Shown: positions 12,162 through 26,569 of the stretch, piece after piece
How the letters are laid out: each line of letters begins with the position of its first letter
Position numbering within the stretch: position 1 is the first letter of the stretch
Source: Cheiracanthium punctorium
Lineage: Eukaryota; Arthropoda; Arachnida; Araneae; Cheiracanthiidae
Assembly: GCA_038373885.1 (NCBI GenBank)
Contig: JAWZYV010016058.1
Location: forward strand, 2,170,001 to 2,234,000
DNA length: 64,000 bases
Direction of reading: 5' to 3'
Position numbers and translations under genes: made by a program
The notes under the pieces: model-generated
The model's input: the letters and a program-made list of their open reading frames with translations, nothing else
Database searches by the model: none
Told to the model about the DNA's origin: nothing

Positions 12162-15100
12162 GTGAAAGACGTTTCAGGACAAAAATTTAGCTGAAATATT
12201 TAAACCTTTTAATGAATTTTACAAAATAAAGCAGATGTCTACCACTTTAGATCAAGAGCTTGCTTATATTTCTAAAGAAAATGCCTTCCACGGAGTCAGC
12301 AGTCCATTTTTTTCCCTTTCTTTTCTTTCTGGATAAGAATCAAGTTTTTTTTTTTTTTTTTTTAATAAGAGATCAATGTTTTTTAAGTCAACCAAGACGT
12401 GTGTTTAGTATACAGTTAATGTGATTACGATAATTTAAGACTGATAGCGTTGCAGCAATGAGAACCATATAGGGTGAAATTAGTTCTCTTATAATATGGA
12501 AAAATAATTTTTTTTAAATATTAATAGTTTGTATAAACATTTAAAATGTTAAAATTTTTAAAAATAATTTTAAAAGTATTTTCATACGTATGCCTTCCAA
12601 AAACATATTTTTAACAAGAAAAAGCAAATTGTACTAAAAAAATGTTTCTGAAAATTTTATGCGATGTTTGAGAAATTATTTGAAGTAATTTCCTTTATAT
12701 TTGTAACTATTTAAAATTTTAAGCACCTTAACTTTCATTTTCAAATGAAATAAAAGACACTTTCACCAAATGGTGCATACTTAGTGCCCAGTCATAAATG
12801 CTAATCAAATTTTAACGAAATTCATAGTCTATATTTTGAACTGAGGAACTTGAACTTAAATTTCGTTTCATTCTATTTAATTGCAATGATGCCCTTACAA
12901 CAATTTCAGCAAAAACTTGACATCTATTCAACATTTTGCAAACATTTCAGAATGAAGTGTGATGTTGTAACCGAACATACACCACACAAAGTTAATTTTC
13001 TTCAATGAATGACGTCGAGAATTGCGTTAAATTAAGATAATAAAATTTGAGGCCTCGATTCAGCAATTGTAAGCTATTGAAAAGTATAAGAACTACATTT
13101 CACCCATCCAACATTGATAACACAACCTGGAAAAATTAGACGAAGACTTGCATTTACATTATGTTACACTACTCAGACAATCGAGCTTTTACGCTAATAA
13201 ATGAAACACATTTCGCTAGATATAGTCTTATTGAATAAATTTATTGCATGGAATTGCTCGCTTTTACACGAATAAAATAAATTCTCAGCTGTTGCCTTTT
13301 CGTTAGTCTTAATATTCGCCATCTAAAATTCCTATTCATTAATCTTTTATCAATATTTGTACGTGTGTAGCCCATCAGACTAATGGCCACAGAGTAAAAA
13401 GAGGGATATTTCCACAAGTTTTCTCTGGGCAAACAATTACGCTAGTGCTGCTGAATTGACAGAATTAATCAGACACTGATTAGATAATTGTCTTGAAAGC
13501 ACATCTTTTCCTGACATCTCTTTGTCTATGTAGCGGATAGTAATGCAAAGACGAAAGCAGTCAAACGTGAAGTGAGTGACTACTTTTAATCATATAAAAT
13601 TTCTTTAAATTGCAAATTGTCTAGGTTGAAAAATTAAGTTACTTAAATTGCCTAGGCTAACATTGTGTATTACACAAAACTAAACAAAAAATTATAGAAA
13701 TTGGTAAAAGAAATGAAAATTTTCCACTAACGATGGTCAGCAGAATGAGCTTTACGAGAAGAAAACATAAAGCAAAACCATGTCATTTTTATTTTTTAAT
13801 TTACGGAATAAATAATTCATTATAAGCTTAATAATTTAATAGTAATAAAAATTAATTTTTTTTAATGTCTGAAAAGCTGAATAAATATTGCATTAATAAC
13901 ATAAAAAGTCTGAGTTCGTGAACTGGAAAAAAAAGTCTGAGTCATTCAATTGTATTTATGTTATTATTTTAATAGAATATCCGCAAAATTATGGCTGGAA
14001 AACAGTGATTATAGTTAAATGTAATGTAACTGTAAAGAGATATTATAAACAGTGGCGTAATGTCATGACTGTGATCTCGCGATGAAAACTAACTACTCTG
14101 TATATTTTAAAAAATGGTCTCAGAGGAATAAAGAAAAATCGAATTTTATATATACCTCTATTCTGTTTATTAGCAATACAGTATCCTGAATATATTCCAA
14201 GGCTGAGAGCGCACTTTTGTTAGTACGAAGGGATAAAAAATGAGTGAAAATTAATAACAATAATAATAATAGGTTAACGCAAAAATACAAAAATATGATA
14301 TTTTAAATTGCAACAAGATTTTTGTAGCCAAGATGTTTACTTGCAAAATGTAAAAAGAATGAACTATAGCTGCTAAATGTTGTCACTAGTCTCATATTTT
14401 TTTTTTCAAAAATAAAGACGTCTATGCCGTTAGTTTGCATAGTATTATTATTTTTCCAATAAGGAATCGGCATTCCATACAAAATTAATTAACGGGTAAT
14501 TCAGAGAAAATAGGCCGATCTTTCCCATATTTAATGGAAACAAAATTGTCTTAATCTCTCTAGTTCGTCGTTTAACTTAAAAAAACTTTACGGTGGTGAA
14601 AAGACACTAGTTTGAATCCAACGAAGTCGAACAGATTGACAGAGGTGGCAGTCTGCAAATCCCTTTCTGAAGGTCCTTCACCAACACGTCCTGTACACAC
14701 CTCACTGCATACCTTGTTCTGAAAACTAACTTCAAACAGTAAATACAACTCTATCCGTATGAAATGAATGACTAAAAAGCCTCAGAATTATTAAAACAGC
14801 TCAGTAAATAACTGCAGAAAGCAAAATTCTACTTATTAATGCTTCTAAACGCCTAATCTATTTGTTCCCTTTAAAACTGAAAAACTGCCAACTTCTATAA
14901 AATGCAATCATGGACAGAAGCAAAAATAGATTAAAGAAATAAAAAGAAGAGTGACCCAAAAAGTGTAAATAAAAATATTGTACTGTGCAAAGCTGCAAAA
15001 AATAACAATGTTTTGTTCATTAATAAAAACGTACTATTTTCAAAAGAATCACGTAGAATCCGTGATGATAATACAAATATTTTATTGCTGTGGAAAGTTC

Positions 15101-16070
15101 TTATTATATAGTGTCTTATTTCAGAAAGAAAGCTTATGATTTTGTTATTCCTATTCGTGGTTCATTGTGGAATGCTATTCTGTGTAAGCCGGTTAAATAT
15201 TAAACATTATTGCAGAAAGCGTTGAGAAGTACAGAATATATCTGAATAAATGCTGGAAAAGTTTTTGAATTGTAGTTTTGTATTGTGATAGAATATTATT
15301 AGCTTCTTTTCTTTTAAATACAAATTGAATTTTATGAAATGTGATGGTGTTTATGATTTTAAAAACTACGATGCCATTGGAACCTATCTTAAAATTTTAC
15401 ATCTTAACTTTTTTTATCTAAAAATGTTTAAATTGTTTTTGTTCATTGATCTTTTCACTATTATTTAAAGATGACACACAGCTAATAAGTATTTCATTAG
15501 ATAATATTCAAAATACCGATTTTATAAACATACAAAGGCGCGAGACTTACGTATATGTGGCCGTTCAGAATGTATTTTAAAGAAAGCTTTAATTTTACAT
15601 AGAGATATCCTTTAACTTTCGCAACATTGAAAACGTTTGAGTTTTTCAAAAATTAAGATAATAGTAGTCTTTTAGCTGGTTCACATTTGCCAACAGATTT
15701 TAAAGACACAAAAAATATGGCTTTTGAAAACGCTATTTTTAATACAGCGTATATGGAAAATATATTTACTTAATTCCAGCGTATTACAGAAAAATAATAT
15801 TTCTCCTGTATGCTTTGTTTTTGTATATTGAAAACTGAAAATAAAAATGTTCTCATCGCGTAAAAGTATCATAAATTCGACACAAAATGCAATTGTTTGT
15901 TTTTAATTACTTAAATCTAGAATAAAATATTATCAGCAACTTTCTTACGCATTATTTGAATTTTGAAATAGAGTCCGGCATAGAATAAAGATAATATTAA
16001 AAAAATTAAGCAGAGATTAATTTATTAAACGAATGAAACACAAAAATAACGTACTTTCTAAACTTAAATA
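12162..16070. other. AT-rich stretch with no recognised gene
   Basis: Nearly 4 kb without a supportable gene or element. A run of nineteen T lies at 12345-12363 and a short (AAT)n tract near 14260. Confidence 0.5.
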
Positions 16071-16583
16071 CAGGGTGATTATAATTAAAGTTCCACTTTA
16101 AAACGATCAGAAAAGGAAACACTACTGGACCAAATGTTATCAAACTTGTTAATTGTGTTAAGGTGGTCAGACGATTTATTATCATCGAAAAAAAAGTTCA
16201 AATATTCAACACCAGGGCAAGGACATATTTAAGGGGGGGGGTCCAGGGGTCCGAACCTCCTCCCCAAGAAATTTTGATTTTTCTTACTTCAATGATAATG
16301 ATAAAGTGCCCTTTTGAGAAAAATACTGGCTTTTTTACCGTTTGGATCCCCTCCGAAATTTTTGAACCCCTCCAAAATGTTCTTCATGAGGGGAGGGTCG
16401 GACCGCTGAACCCCCCCCCTCCCCCCTCCCCCTTTGGATCTGGTGTTGAATTTCTGAGCTTTTTTTCCGCATATAATAAATCCCCTGACCACCTTTACAC
16501 AATTACCAAGTTTGATAACATTTGGTCCAGTAGTTTTCCGTTTCTGATCGTTTTAAAGTGGAACTTAAATTATAATCACCCTG
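16071..16583. mobile_element. Mariner-type MITE with long inverted repeats
   Basis: The element begins CAGGGTGATTATAATT and ends with the complement AATTATAATCACCCTG, and is flanked by TA on both sides (16069-16070 and 16584-16585). The arms match over roughly 150-180 bp with few differences, and the centre holds G- and C-runs (16233-16241, 16411-16419). CAGGGTG termini and TA duplication indicate a Tc1/mariner-type miniature element. ORFs inside it are by-products of the repeat and carry no transposase motif. The good arm similarity suggests it is younger than the 2175-2876 element. Confidence 0.8.
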
Positions 16584-16585
16584 TA

Positions 16586-17931
16586 CATAATTTACTGTGT
16601 TCAGTACTATATTTTTACTTAGAAGTTTATGAAATGAGGAAGTTTAACTTTTTTATAGATTACATTATTCTAGGCTTTATTGGAGAGATTTAATAAAATA
16701 AAGTACTTTAGTGAAATTTCTCATAAATATCAATCAATATCTTGAACACTGTTTAAACTTGAAAAACACGACCCAATACCGGGGATAAAGGAATATCTAC
16801 TCCTTATAAAAAACTCTTTTTTTAATAGTTCTCTGTGTTTTAAACCTACATAATTATTTTATTTCTGATGGGTACAATTAAAAGAAATCGAAATGAAAAA
16901 AATTTGGATTTCTTTTAACTATACCCAAATCTATGCTTAAAAATTCAGCACTAGTACAGAATAATAAGTACTTAAAGTTTTAAATGGACAAATGATGGAT
17001 TACAAAATTGAAATTTTCATCGCGACCCTAATTTACTATTTTTTAAAACACGTGATTAATAGCTAGCTATCACTTGCTGCTTGTGTCTAATTTATCATAT
17101 GTAGTGTAATCTTAAACGACACGGAAATATGGCTTCATTATCATTTAACTAATCGCACACATTCTGAAATGTTTATATTATTAACAAAGTGTATTATAAG
17201 CATCACACTCTTTCACCCCCACATCTATAATGTGCCTTGCAGCTTCTTATAAATTATTATCTGACCGGAAACTGTTTGATCCTTTACATGAAATTTTAAA
17301 ATAACCAGGTCGCGAGACTTTTTATATTCTGTTCGTATTTCCAATTGATTTCCGCCCTCCAAAACTTGGCAACTCTCTTATTTCCGGACAAGTACAACGA
17401 AAACCGAATAAAGAAACACAAACATAAGCGAATGAGTACCTTCCCGAGTATTTTCTTGGAATGTTACCAAGAGATGGCAGAGTGTAAGTACATTTCCAAC
17501 AAGTACCGCGCGATATGTGTCCCTCCTCAATAGGATAAATAAAAATCGAGCGTAATTCAGTAAGGAAGGGCGAACCTCCCGCCATTTCGAGGAAATGGAT
17601 ACTTTTGAAGAACTCATTGCTAATAAAACTGAGTAATAAATTTCTGAATTCCATTTTCTGGGATTAGGGCTTCTTCGATATGTAAACAGGCTTTTTTTTT
17701 GCCTAAGAAATAAATGCCATCTGATATGCTATTACTACTTGGAAATCCGTGTTATTTATTAAATCGAACAAGTAAGAGATTACGGAAAGGGTGAAATGAA
17801 GACTAGTGTAATAAAGATAATCTTTAGGAGCACGCACTAGGATTACGTAGCAGGAACAAGGAATTTGTTAGTTAAGGCTGATAAAGCATACAAGAAGGCT
17901 GTAGCTGGTATAGGGTGTAATGAGGTAAGAT
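16586..17931. other. Non-coding stretch with no recognised gene
   Basis: Includes a moderately complex block at 17300-17660 with overlapping short ORFs on both strands. None shows a domain or a paired acceptor/donor that would support an exon. Confidence 0.4.
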
Positions 17932-17943
17932 GGAAATGTATTT

Positions 17944-18151
17944 TTTTTCTTTCTTTTTCTAAGGGTATCAAGCATTTGTCACTACGAAGGCCCGAATTAC
18001 TGGCCATTTTATTTTGGGAGCACTAAATAGCCAGCCAGTGTTATCCCCTATCCAGGGACGGAAAAGTTAACACCCAAGCTCAAGCTGGGAATCGAATCTG
18101 AGCCCAAGGTGTGATAGAATTACTCTTTAGCCACTACACTACCTGGGCAGC
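17944..18151 (-). mobile_element. tRNA-derived SINE with target-site duplications
   Basis: Read on the minus strand the head has an A-box-like GTAGTGTAGTGGCTAAAG and a B-box-like CAGATTCGATTCCC, spaced as in a tRNA. The tail is A-rich (T-rich on the plus strand at 17944-17962). It is bracketed by 12-bp direct repeats that differ at two positions: GGAAATGTATTT at 17932-17943 and GGACAGGTATTT at 18152-18163. This arrangement is the expected product of LINE-assisted retroposition. Confidence 0.75.
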
Positions 18152-18163
18152 GGACAGGTATTT

Positions 18164-21100
18164 CTTCTTGATCAAAAATACAAACAGTTTATTTTTAAAT
18201 GGTATTTATCGTCTTTATTTTCAGACATTAGATGACAATATTTATTTCATTAAAAGTTTATTAGTTTTTTCTGGGGGGGGGGGGAAGAGAGAAACATAAT
18301 ATTACCCTTTATCTACTTATTGAATCCACGTTCTTTTCTTTTGTCTCCAAAAAAACTTTCAACAAACTACTACATTTTTAAAATTGGAGCAGTGATGTTA
18401 TTATTTTGAATTGTGAAAAACGTAAACAACTTATTATCAGAAAAAAATGAGTACTTTTCAATAATTTTCTTTCTGTTATGTTTCAGTGTGTTGGGGGGGG
18501 GGTAAAATGGGTGTACAGTTAGGCTTAATTAATGTAAGTAAGTATTAATCTTTATCATAAGTATAAAAGCTGCCAACTAATGTCCGAAAACATAATTAAC
18601 ACATAAAAATTATTTTAAACAAACCATTAATATATTTGATCAAAAGGGAATAACTGCCCATTTTCACACCTTACCCTAGAACGATTTTATGTCAGTATGT
18701 GATGTTGTTGCGAACATAAGTCAAACAGTTCTGGTCATTATATTTTTAAATAGTATATTTTATAAATCGTGCAGGGAAAAAAATTGATGAGTGTATTAAT
18801 TTTTCTTTCTTCTTTTTTCTTTCATAACCCCCCCCCCCTTTATTTACTCACTTTACCTCACCTTAAAGGAAAATATAGCTCTTTGTTAAATTTAACATTT
18901 TTGTATTTATAAGCAGTATAACTAAATAAAATCTTTTCAGATGTGAGGATGATGAATGCATAAAGAATCAGAAAAATGTTGAATGTTCATATTATTAGTA
19001 GCAGGAAACATCTCACTATTAAAAAAACAAAAACAAAAAAATGCTTGTTTTTATATCCATTTTATCCCACCTTAACCCGGCTTAAGACTCTGGTTTGATA
19101 TTTTGTAGAAGAAACTAATTACATCAGGCATTGGAGAATGCTTATGATGCCTCTCCACAAGCTGTACTAAACACTTTAAGAAACGACAAACTTATGCCAG
19201 TTATGAAACTTTCAGAAAAGAAAATTCACAGATATGTAACAAATATATTGTGAAATCGCTTATACTGTCATATTTTGAAAAATCTTGCAATCCAAATCCA
19301 TGTTTAAGAAAAAAATTATGAGTTTCATAATTTAATACTACCAGAAAATTAACATTCCTTATTATTATTTTCGTTTATTTTCTTTTTTAACTAATGTACC
19401 TTGCGAAGAAACCTCCTGAATTTTTTTAGAAGTCTATATTTTATATTAGTTTGCATTCACAGTTCGTGAAACACGTTTTTCCGAATCACGGCCTTAAGAG
19501 TAATTACCTTGAAGGAAATATGACACTATCTATGATGCATCCCAAAGAGATTTAAAAGAAATCACAAAAATTCCATTACCGCATCCGAGTGGGTTGGGAG
19601 GGATTTCTGACGCGAAGTTCTTTACCTTCTTCATAATATCGTAGTTTAAGCAGCTTATAAAAGCTGCTGTATGTATAGACTCATAAGGCGGGAGAAAAAT
19701 ATTCTCATCTATTTAGTTCAATGATAAGATTTACAAAATCGTATATGAATTTTGCTAAACATTAGAACCATTAATTTCAGACTAAAAGTTGGCGTTATCT
19801 TTGTCAGAGAAGCCGATTTGACGTATAATTCCAGATAATATGAAATTCGGGTACTTCAGGAAATTTTAACACTTATCTACTACTTTTTTAAATTTCAATA
19901 ATCTACAGCTGGTGTTATCTTAAAAGAATTTCAAACAGCGTTAGAATCAAAATATTGAAAACAAACTCTATACGAATAAATGAAGCACGCGTGATAATTT
20001 TTCCCGAAGGTTGCGATAAAAGACATATCAAAAGTATGCAGTGAAGTTCTTTAAAGATGATTTAGTGAGTACGATAAAAAGTTTAAGTGATTATTCACGC
20101 ACATAGTAAACAATTGCTAGTTTCATTTTATAATTTAAAAAGAATTTTATGTTATCCTCCAGAAATTTCAGTTTAATTAGTGCATCAAATACTTTGCTGT
20201 CCTAGAAAAAAATACCTGTAGCTCGGTAACATCTTTTAAAAGAGCTAAAGTAGTAGTAATTGAGTTGCAAATTTTTACAAGATGATCTCTCTTTTAATTC
20301 ACTTCTTTAAAATTAAAAATATTGTAATTTTTTAGTCATTTTTAAAGTTTCATGCACAATTAGGAAATTTCATTTGAAAGCATGCGGTTCATTTATTTAA
20401 GAATATTTTTATGTCACTAAAAATAGGCAGTAAGAGTGAAAAACTAAAATAACGAATTAGTAAGACATACGTGGTCATAACACATAAAAGTCAACGTATA
20501 ATTATGGTTTAAGAGCTGCTTTTAATAGTGCCGTGTACAACAACTCTTTTCAGAAAACAATTACAAAAATTCTTTTATTAAGATGTTACACCTTAGAGTA
20601 AAAAGTACTTAAGCATTTTTCCATAATTAAACTAGAGTAATTCCTTTGTAGACAAGTGCTTAGTACGCTCGAATTAATTAAATACCTTTTAACAAAGAAT
20701 GCTAAGTGGAGGTTTTCACTTAAAGTATAATGCCAATCAAGAGATGAATCATTTTAAAAGTACAAAATTAAAAATACACGTGGTTATGCAAGGTAAAAAT
20801 TTTAACAAGATTTGAAAAAGATTGAAAAAAATAATTTGAATAAATAGATAATTTTACAGCTCATAATTTAATCTATATTAACAGAAAAATAAAAAGTGAA
20901 AAGACAAACCATGATGTATGTAGAGAGTGTAAAGTATTTTTTAAGAGAAACTTATTTCTGCATATACTACTTCATGTCGAATATTTAAACTGTTTGCTTC
21001 CTTCAATCGCACACCCGCAGAGATTATTTTTCTGTGCTCATGAAATGAATGTTTTATGGTTTGCGTTTGTGCAAGGCATTTTTGTAACATAGACAATCTA

Positions 21101-23391
21101 GTTACGGTCGGTGCTTTTTTACAGCAGGTACAGAACTAACGAACATACAGTGAAAAAATAATAATCATAAACATATGAATCTCTTACCTTTCTCAATTGT
21201 TAGATATTTAAGAAAACAACTGCATTGGAAAGATGAAACACATATCCTTGTGGAGGATTTAGATTAGTTTTTCTGAGTGTATTAGTTGGCATAAGATTAC
21301 ATTTCCTTTATTATATGCATTCGTATTATCTGTAAAGAAAAATAATGCATAAATTAGAATTGTTTATATGACTAAAATCTCTCACGTGACTGAGCAGCAA
21401 TGGCAGTGATTGAAGGAGATAAAAGGGAAGAACATTTTTTCCTGCTTTAACAATGGCAAATTAAACCTCATCGAAAATACTTATGCAATCTAGTTTATGA
21501 AAAAATATTGCATTAATTATTTAAAAAATACTCTTGCACTTCTTTAGAATGATAAATCAGTGCTCTCATAATTTTTACACTCACTCACTGTCATCGCTGA
21601 ACATTTTTTTAAGATTATACATTATCATATTGTATATTTTAAAATTTTTGTTTAATATATTTAAGTTTATTAAAAACTTGCAAAAAGTGTACTCAAAATA
21701 AATAGCCACTTCAACCATCAAATTTGCATAGTTTCAGATTTGATTTTAAAATTTGAAGTTCTTTTATATGATAGTTAAAAAAATTAAATATCAGTCGTAA
21801 AATCCCATTTTTGTACATTTGTTTGATGCAATGAGTTTTATTTTTCCACTTTTAAAAATACTCAAGTAATTGTTAGTAGACATTTGAAGGGAATATCTAT
21901 AACTAACAATTCTAAAATAAAAATATGTACTAATAAAAAAGATATTTTTCTGGTCTTTTAAATACAAAAATATATAAAACACCATTCAAACTTATCCGAA
22001 CGAAAATTTAATTGAAAAAGCAATAAATATTTTTTTCTTTACGACTCACATAAAAAAAATGTAAAATATTCATTTAAATTAGCTTTTATATCTTTAGTAT
22101 TACAGTTGCAACTTATAGACTAAAAAAAAGTCAATATTGACTTTACGGACGTTGTGAAAATAATGTAATGGTTTTCTCATTAATTCAATTCACATTAACA
22201 GAAACATGATACTCAATTTTAAATGTTCATAAAAAGCTTATCGAAGAATTTTTTTTCTGAAAATGTTAAACTTCGTCGATTTCACACACGTTCTAACATT
22301 TCTACTCAGAAACTATTTCCTTTTAAATTATGAGAGTGAATAAAAAATGTAGTAAAATAAATGTTTTTTTAAACAAAATAAAATATTCGATACTGAATGC
22401 CAATGTGCAAGTAATCCATCTTGCGCTTTTTTAAAATGGTACAGAGTTAATGAAATTGCTTTTAAAAGTTGTTTTTCAGAGTAAAAATATAGTTCACAAA
22501 AGTAAAGTTTGGAAAGGCATTTTTTTAAAAATAAAATGTAAAAATCACTTAAGATATTTTTAAAAATGATAACTTCATTTCCTTCATGGAATTTTGGGAT
22601 TTAAAAAAATAATATAAACACTCATTTGAAGTTCTTTATAAAATGTTTAATTGTATTCAAATTGCATAAAACTTCTTAAGTTTTCTTATAAGCATAGATT
22701 AACTTTATGTCTTTGGAAAAATGGAGAAAAAAACTTTAAAATTAGATTTTGTTATAGCTTTCTTGATATTTGAAATATTTGGTGATATTTTAATTTATAA
22801 TACTGCATGTAATTATTATTATTCACGATAAAGTGATCAAAAATAATTTTTGAAGAAAAATTGACTATCCGATTAAAAAACGTCTACAGCAGTGAGTCAT
22901 TGTAAAGTGGCATATCTTTGTGTGTAAGACAATGAAATGTGTTAAAGGAAGTTTAATATCGTACTTCCAACTACATTGTGTAAGTATATGAAAATAAAAT
23001 ACAATGTTTCCTCAATGCATGTTTCCACTAATCCAATAAAAGTTTGAATCATGTTCAGTGATATCTAGAATCACGGTTTGTAAATGTGACTTAACTTTTC
23101 TTATCCAGAAGAGACGAGAAACGACACGTAATCATGCTTCCTAAATTGCATAATCAATTCCCGAGATTTAGATACGAAAAGGAATTATACACCGAATAAT
23201 GGAAACTGTCTTGCTCTAGAGATACAGAAGAAATCAGGACTTTTCCATTCCTACGACACAGAATCAAACTGTGGATGATGTCGTTTTTGAAACCTGGGAT
23301 GTATACTTTTTACCCCAAATGACATGCTAAATTGACGCATCGAATAAATAAGATATTTTAATTGTATAATTGTTGTATAAAGCTACATGAG
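18164..23391. other. AT-rich stretch with G-runs, no recognised gene
   Basis: Three long homopolymer runs occur at 18273-18284 (12 G), 18493-18502 (10 G) and 18828-18838 (11 C). Between 17.9 and 19.1 kb several diverged GGTAAAATGGG/CACCTTA motifs recur in both orientations, which suggests an old inverted-repeat element. From about 19.1 to 23.4 kb I see nothing beyond AT-rich sequence. Confidence 0.45.
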
Positions 23392-24072
23392 ATCTACCCA
23401 GCAAACACACTACTGCCCGCAAACTGACGGCAGGGTACCCGCCGTGCTGGCAAAGTACCGTATGCCGGGAGCACAGTGCATTGCCGTCAGTTTAAAGTCA
23501 CTGGAATACCAATGCCTGAAAAATGCATATGCGCCAGTACATTGCCAGTAATGGTGAAATGCCTGTCGCGCCCATGTGTCTAAAACATGCATGGCATAGT
23601 TAACGGCGTGGTACTGTTTAAAATGTACCGGGACAGCACTTTTTAGAGGTAATGGGCCAGTAAATATTTCGTAGTGTTAGCATAAAATTTCTTTCTTTCA
23701 TTTAAATAAATGGGACCTATATCAGATGTCGGCCCGAGGCCGCACGTTGGCTTAATCAAACTCTGATAGGCGTTCATATTGTTATCATTATTATTCTAAT
23801 TATTATTATTATTGTTGAATGTGGGGGGTGGTGGAGGAGTTCATTTTGGACTTTCTCATATTTTAGTACTAAAACTAAAATAATACAAACAAGTTCAATA
23901 TGGTATAAAAATATTCACTACACCTACAGTGAACCCCCTACCCCCAGCCGCTGTATTAGGTGCCTATGTACAGAATTATAAATTTTATTCTAAAATCTTT
24001 AGACTTTCTATTAATTTTTTTATAGTTTTGTTGAAACTTTCCTGAAAAGAAAATTGAAGACTTTTTCCTATG

Positions 24073-24257
24073 CAGGGGCGTAACCAGGGTGGGTGTCCTG
24101 GGGGCTTGCCTTCTCCCCCCCCCCCCGAAATTCTGAATTTTTGTTTATTGGATGTCAAGTAAATTTCATGCAATTTTGTGAGAAATTCTAGCATTTTTAG
24201 CTTTCGGGCACTCCCCCCTCTCCCCCCCCCACGAAATTTTTTCTCGCTATGTCCCTG
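24073..24257. mobile_element. hAT MITE nested in the larger element
   Basis: It starts CAGGGGCGTAACCAGGG and ends CGCTATGTCCCTG, with termini matching the hAT consensus type CAGNGGCG. Flanking 8-bp repeats TTCCTATG (24065-24072) and TTTCTATG (24258-24265) differ at one base, as expected of an older hAT insertion. The interior has C-runs at 24115-24126 and 24222-24230 and no coding capacity. Confidence 0.7.
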
Positions 24258-26501
24258 TTTCTATGTTCAGCTCCTTTTAAAATTTACCCGAATAGAGGTG
24301 CAAAAATATAAGAAGGGAGAGCATTACACAAAGGCCAGTCATGGATTATATTTGCATGGGGGCTCAGCTCTCTGTACTTTTTTTCTTTCAGAGAATTTTA
24401 GATTAAATTAAAATTTTTAGCAACCTTCATAATTGTTTCTATTGATATTTATTTTATTACATTAGATAAAACAGTGGTAAAACAAAAAGCTTACTTAATT
24501 TTATAATAAATCAGGTAATTAATGCTAAAATTTACAATAAAACAAATCAGGGCTCCAGGGACGTGCTAAGTTTGTTCAGACTCATTAATTTAAAACGCTA
24601 TTTAGATTCTTCTACAATTAAACTTTGATTCTCACTTTTCTTACGAAACTTATGGCAGGTGCAAAAAAAAAATGAGAATAAATACAAGATAAAAACAAAG
24701 GTGAGACTGCGACAGACATATTACATGTACAGAACCTCACTTTCCCAGCTTAAAAAACTGCTGTCTCAGATTTGGCGATATTAGAATTTGTGCAATATTC
24801 CAATTGTTTTCGCAGATCTGGCTATATTTGTTGAGATTATTTGTTGGTCGTTTTGAGCGAATGTATTCGAACCTCCAAAACAAAGGGAGTTTAAACCACT
24901 ATTGAATCCATGCTTAACCTATTAGAAAAACTAAAACTTCTATCATTATTCTCAAAATACAGTTAAACACTTGGTTTAAAGAACAAATAAAAATACAGTC
25001 AATCTTGAGTAATTCAAAATTAAAAGGACACAAGAAAAAAATCGAAATATCTAAAAGTTTCGAGATATATATATATATTCCCACAAAAAAAAAAAGAGAT
25101 ACATAAAAAAAAAAATTCTGGGAATCGACCATAAATTCGAATTTTTCAAGTTTTATTTAGATCAATACGTATAGGGATCGATGCGAGACGAGACAGAGAT
25201 TTGCAAGATTACCTTTTTTGCAAGATGAGACAAACATTTTTAACATTCGATCAGGACTTATAGGAGCATTTTACTGGAGTTTTACTAGACGAGACAAATC
25301 TTTTAGGCTGTTTTGCGAGAGGCCTATTTTTCGTCCAGCGTTCACCCCCTAATACACACGTTTCAGGGGTACAAAGGTTCCACCCTTCTTCGTAGGGGCG
25401 TAGTGAATGAGGCAGGGACGTTCAGAAGGCTAGTAAAATTTCAACATTTGGAACAGTTATTTATATAAAACAACGCTGTTTCAATAATGAAATCTTTGTT
25501 AGCTCATAACTTTGATGGTTGGGATGGCCTTACCGTGATGGCTTTGGAATAATACCTTGGAGAACTATGGATTAAAATAACAGGTAAATCTTAAGTTTTA
25601 CTGTTTTTAAAGTACATACTCTCAGCATATTTTAGTGTATAAAACTATTTTCCTCCTTAAAATTTGAGTCATGTAGAATACAGCAGGTAGATAAAAGAAT
25701 TTCTTTCCAAAATACGTAACAAAAAATCTTTTGATCTAAATAAAATGTTACCCTAATGTTATGTGTAACCATATAGCAACTTATTTATTATTACTTCCTG
25801 TAAGATTATGATTTATATATTAATGAGTATGTCGTTTTATCTCACCCCCGTTACTAAGAATTGTCCGAAAAATGTGTCCCAAAAATGCGACATAATTTTA
25901 CATATATTTAAATACCGTTAGTTCACAAAAGCTTTAATCTATTGCTACAGTATTTGTAGCATTAAGCTGTAGAATATGCATCACATGTATTTTTCTATAA
26001 ATAGGTTACAATCCTAAAAATTTCAACATTGGGTTACCAGGCGAAATACACGAAAGATGAGATATAAAATGACATAGTCAATTAATATCGTTTTAATATG
26101 GCAATAATGAAAATAGAAAATTAGGGGGGGTTCACGGAGGGTCTCCCCCTGGCGAGGCTCGAACAGCCGAGTTTTATATATATTTATATACATATATATA
26201 TATAAAACGTAAAATATTATAACTCATTTATAAAATCTCTTTAATTATGAGATATTGAAATTAAACTGTTTATAAATGATTTTATGTAGGTTTTGACATG
26301 TGTTATATCCTCTCTCAAAAAAAAAAAATATCTTTTGAAAATGAAAATTTGTAAGAAAATTGCAGTTTGTGAAAACTGCACAGAATTCACTAATGTTGGG
26401 CGAACATAATTTGCAAATGATGTACTAATGGATTTTGCTGTTGGTTTTAATTTTTCATGTATCTAGTTTTTTATTTTAAAATGTTACCTTTAAACAATGT
26501 C

Positions 26502-26569
26502 TTTTTTTTTTTTTTTTTTTTTTTTGAATGGGCTGATGAATAAGCCCCCTTACCCCAGATCCGCCACTG
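26502..26569 (-). mobile_element. Probable hAT terminus preceded by a long poly-T
   Basis: The sequence ending at 26569 reads, on the minus strand, CAGTGGCGGATCTGGGG, a typical hAT end. It is preceded by 24 consecutive T (26502-26525). No matching opposite end or 8-bp duplication was found, so this is a partial copy. Confidence 0.4.

Noticed and set aside
16163..16693. 176-codon ORF
   Set aside because: It runs through a MITE, its G-runs and its flank; the translation is repeat sequence with no recognisable protein family.
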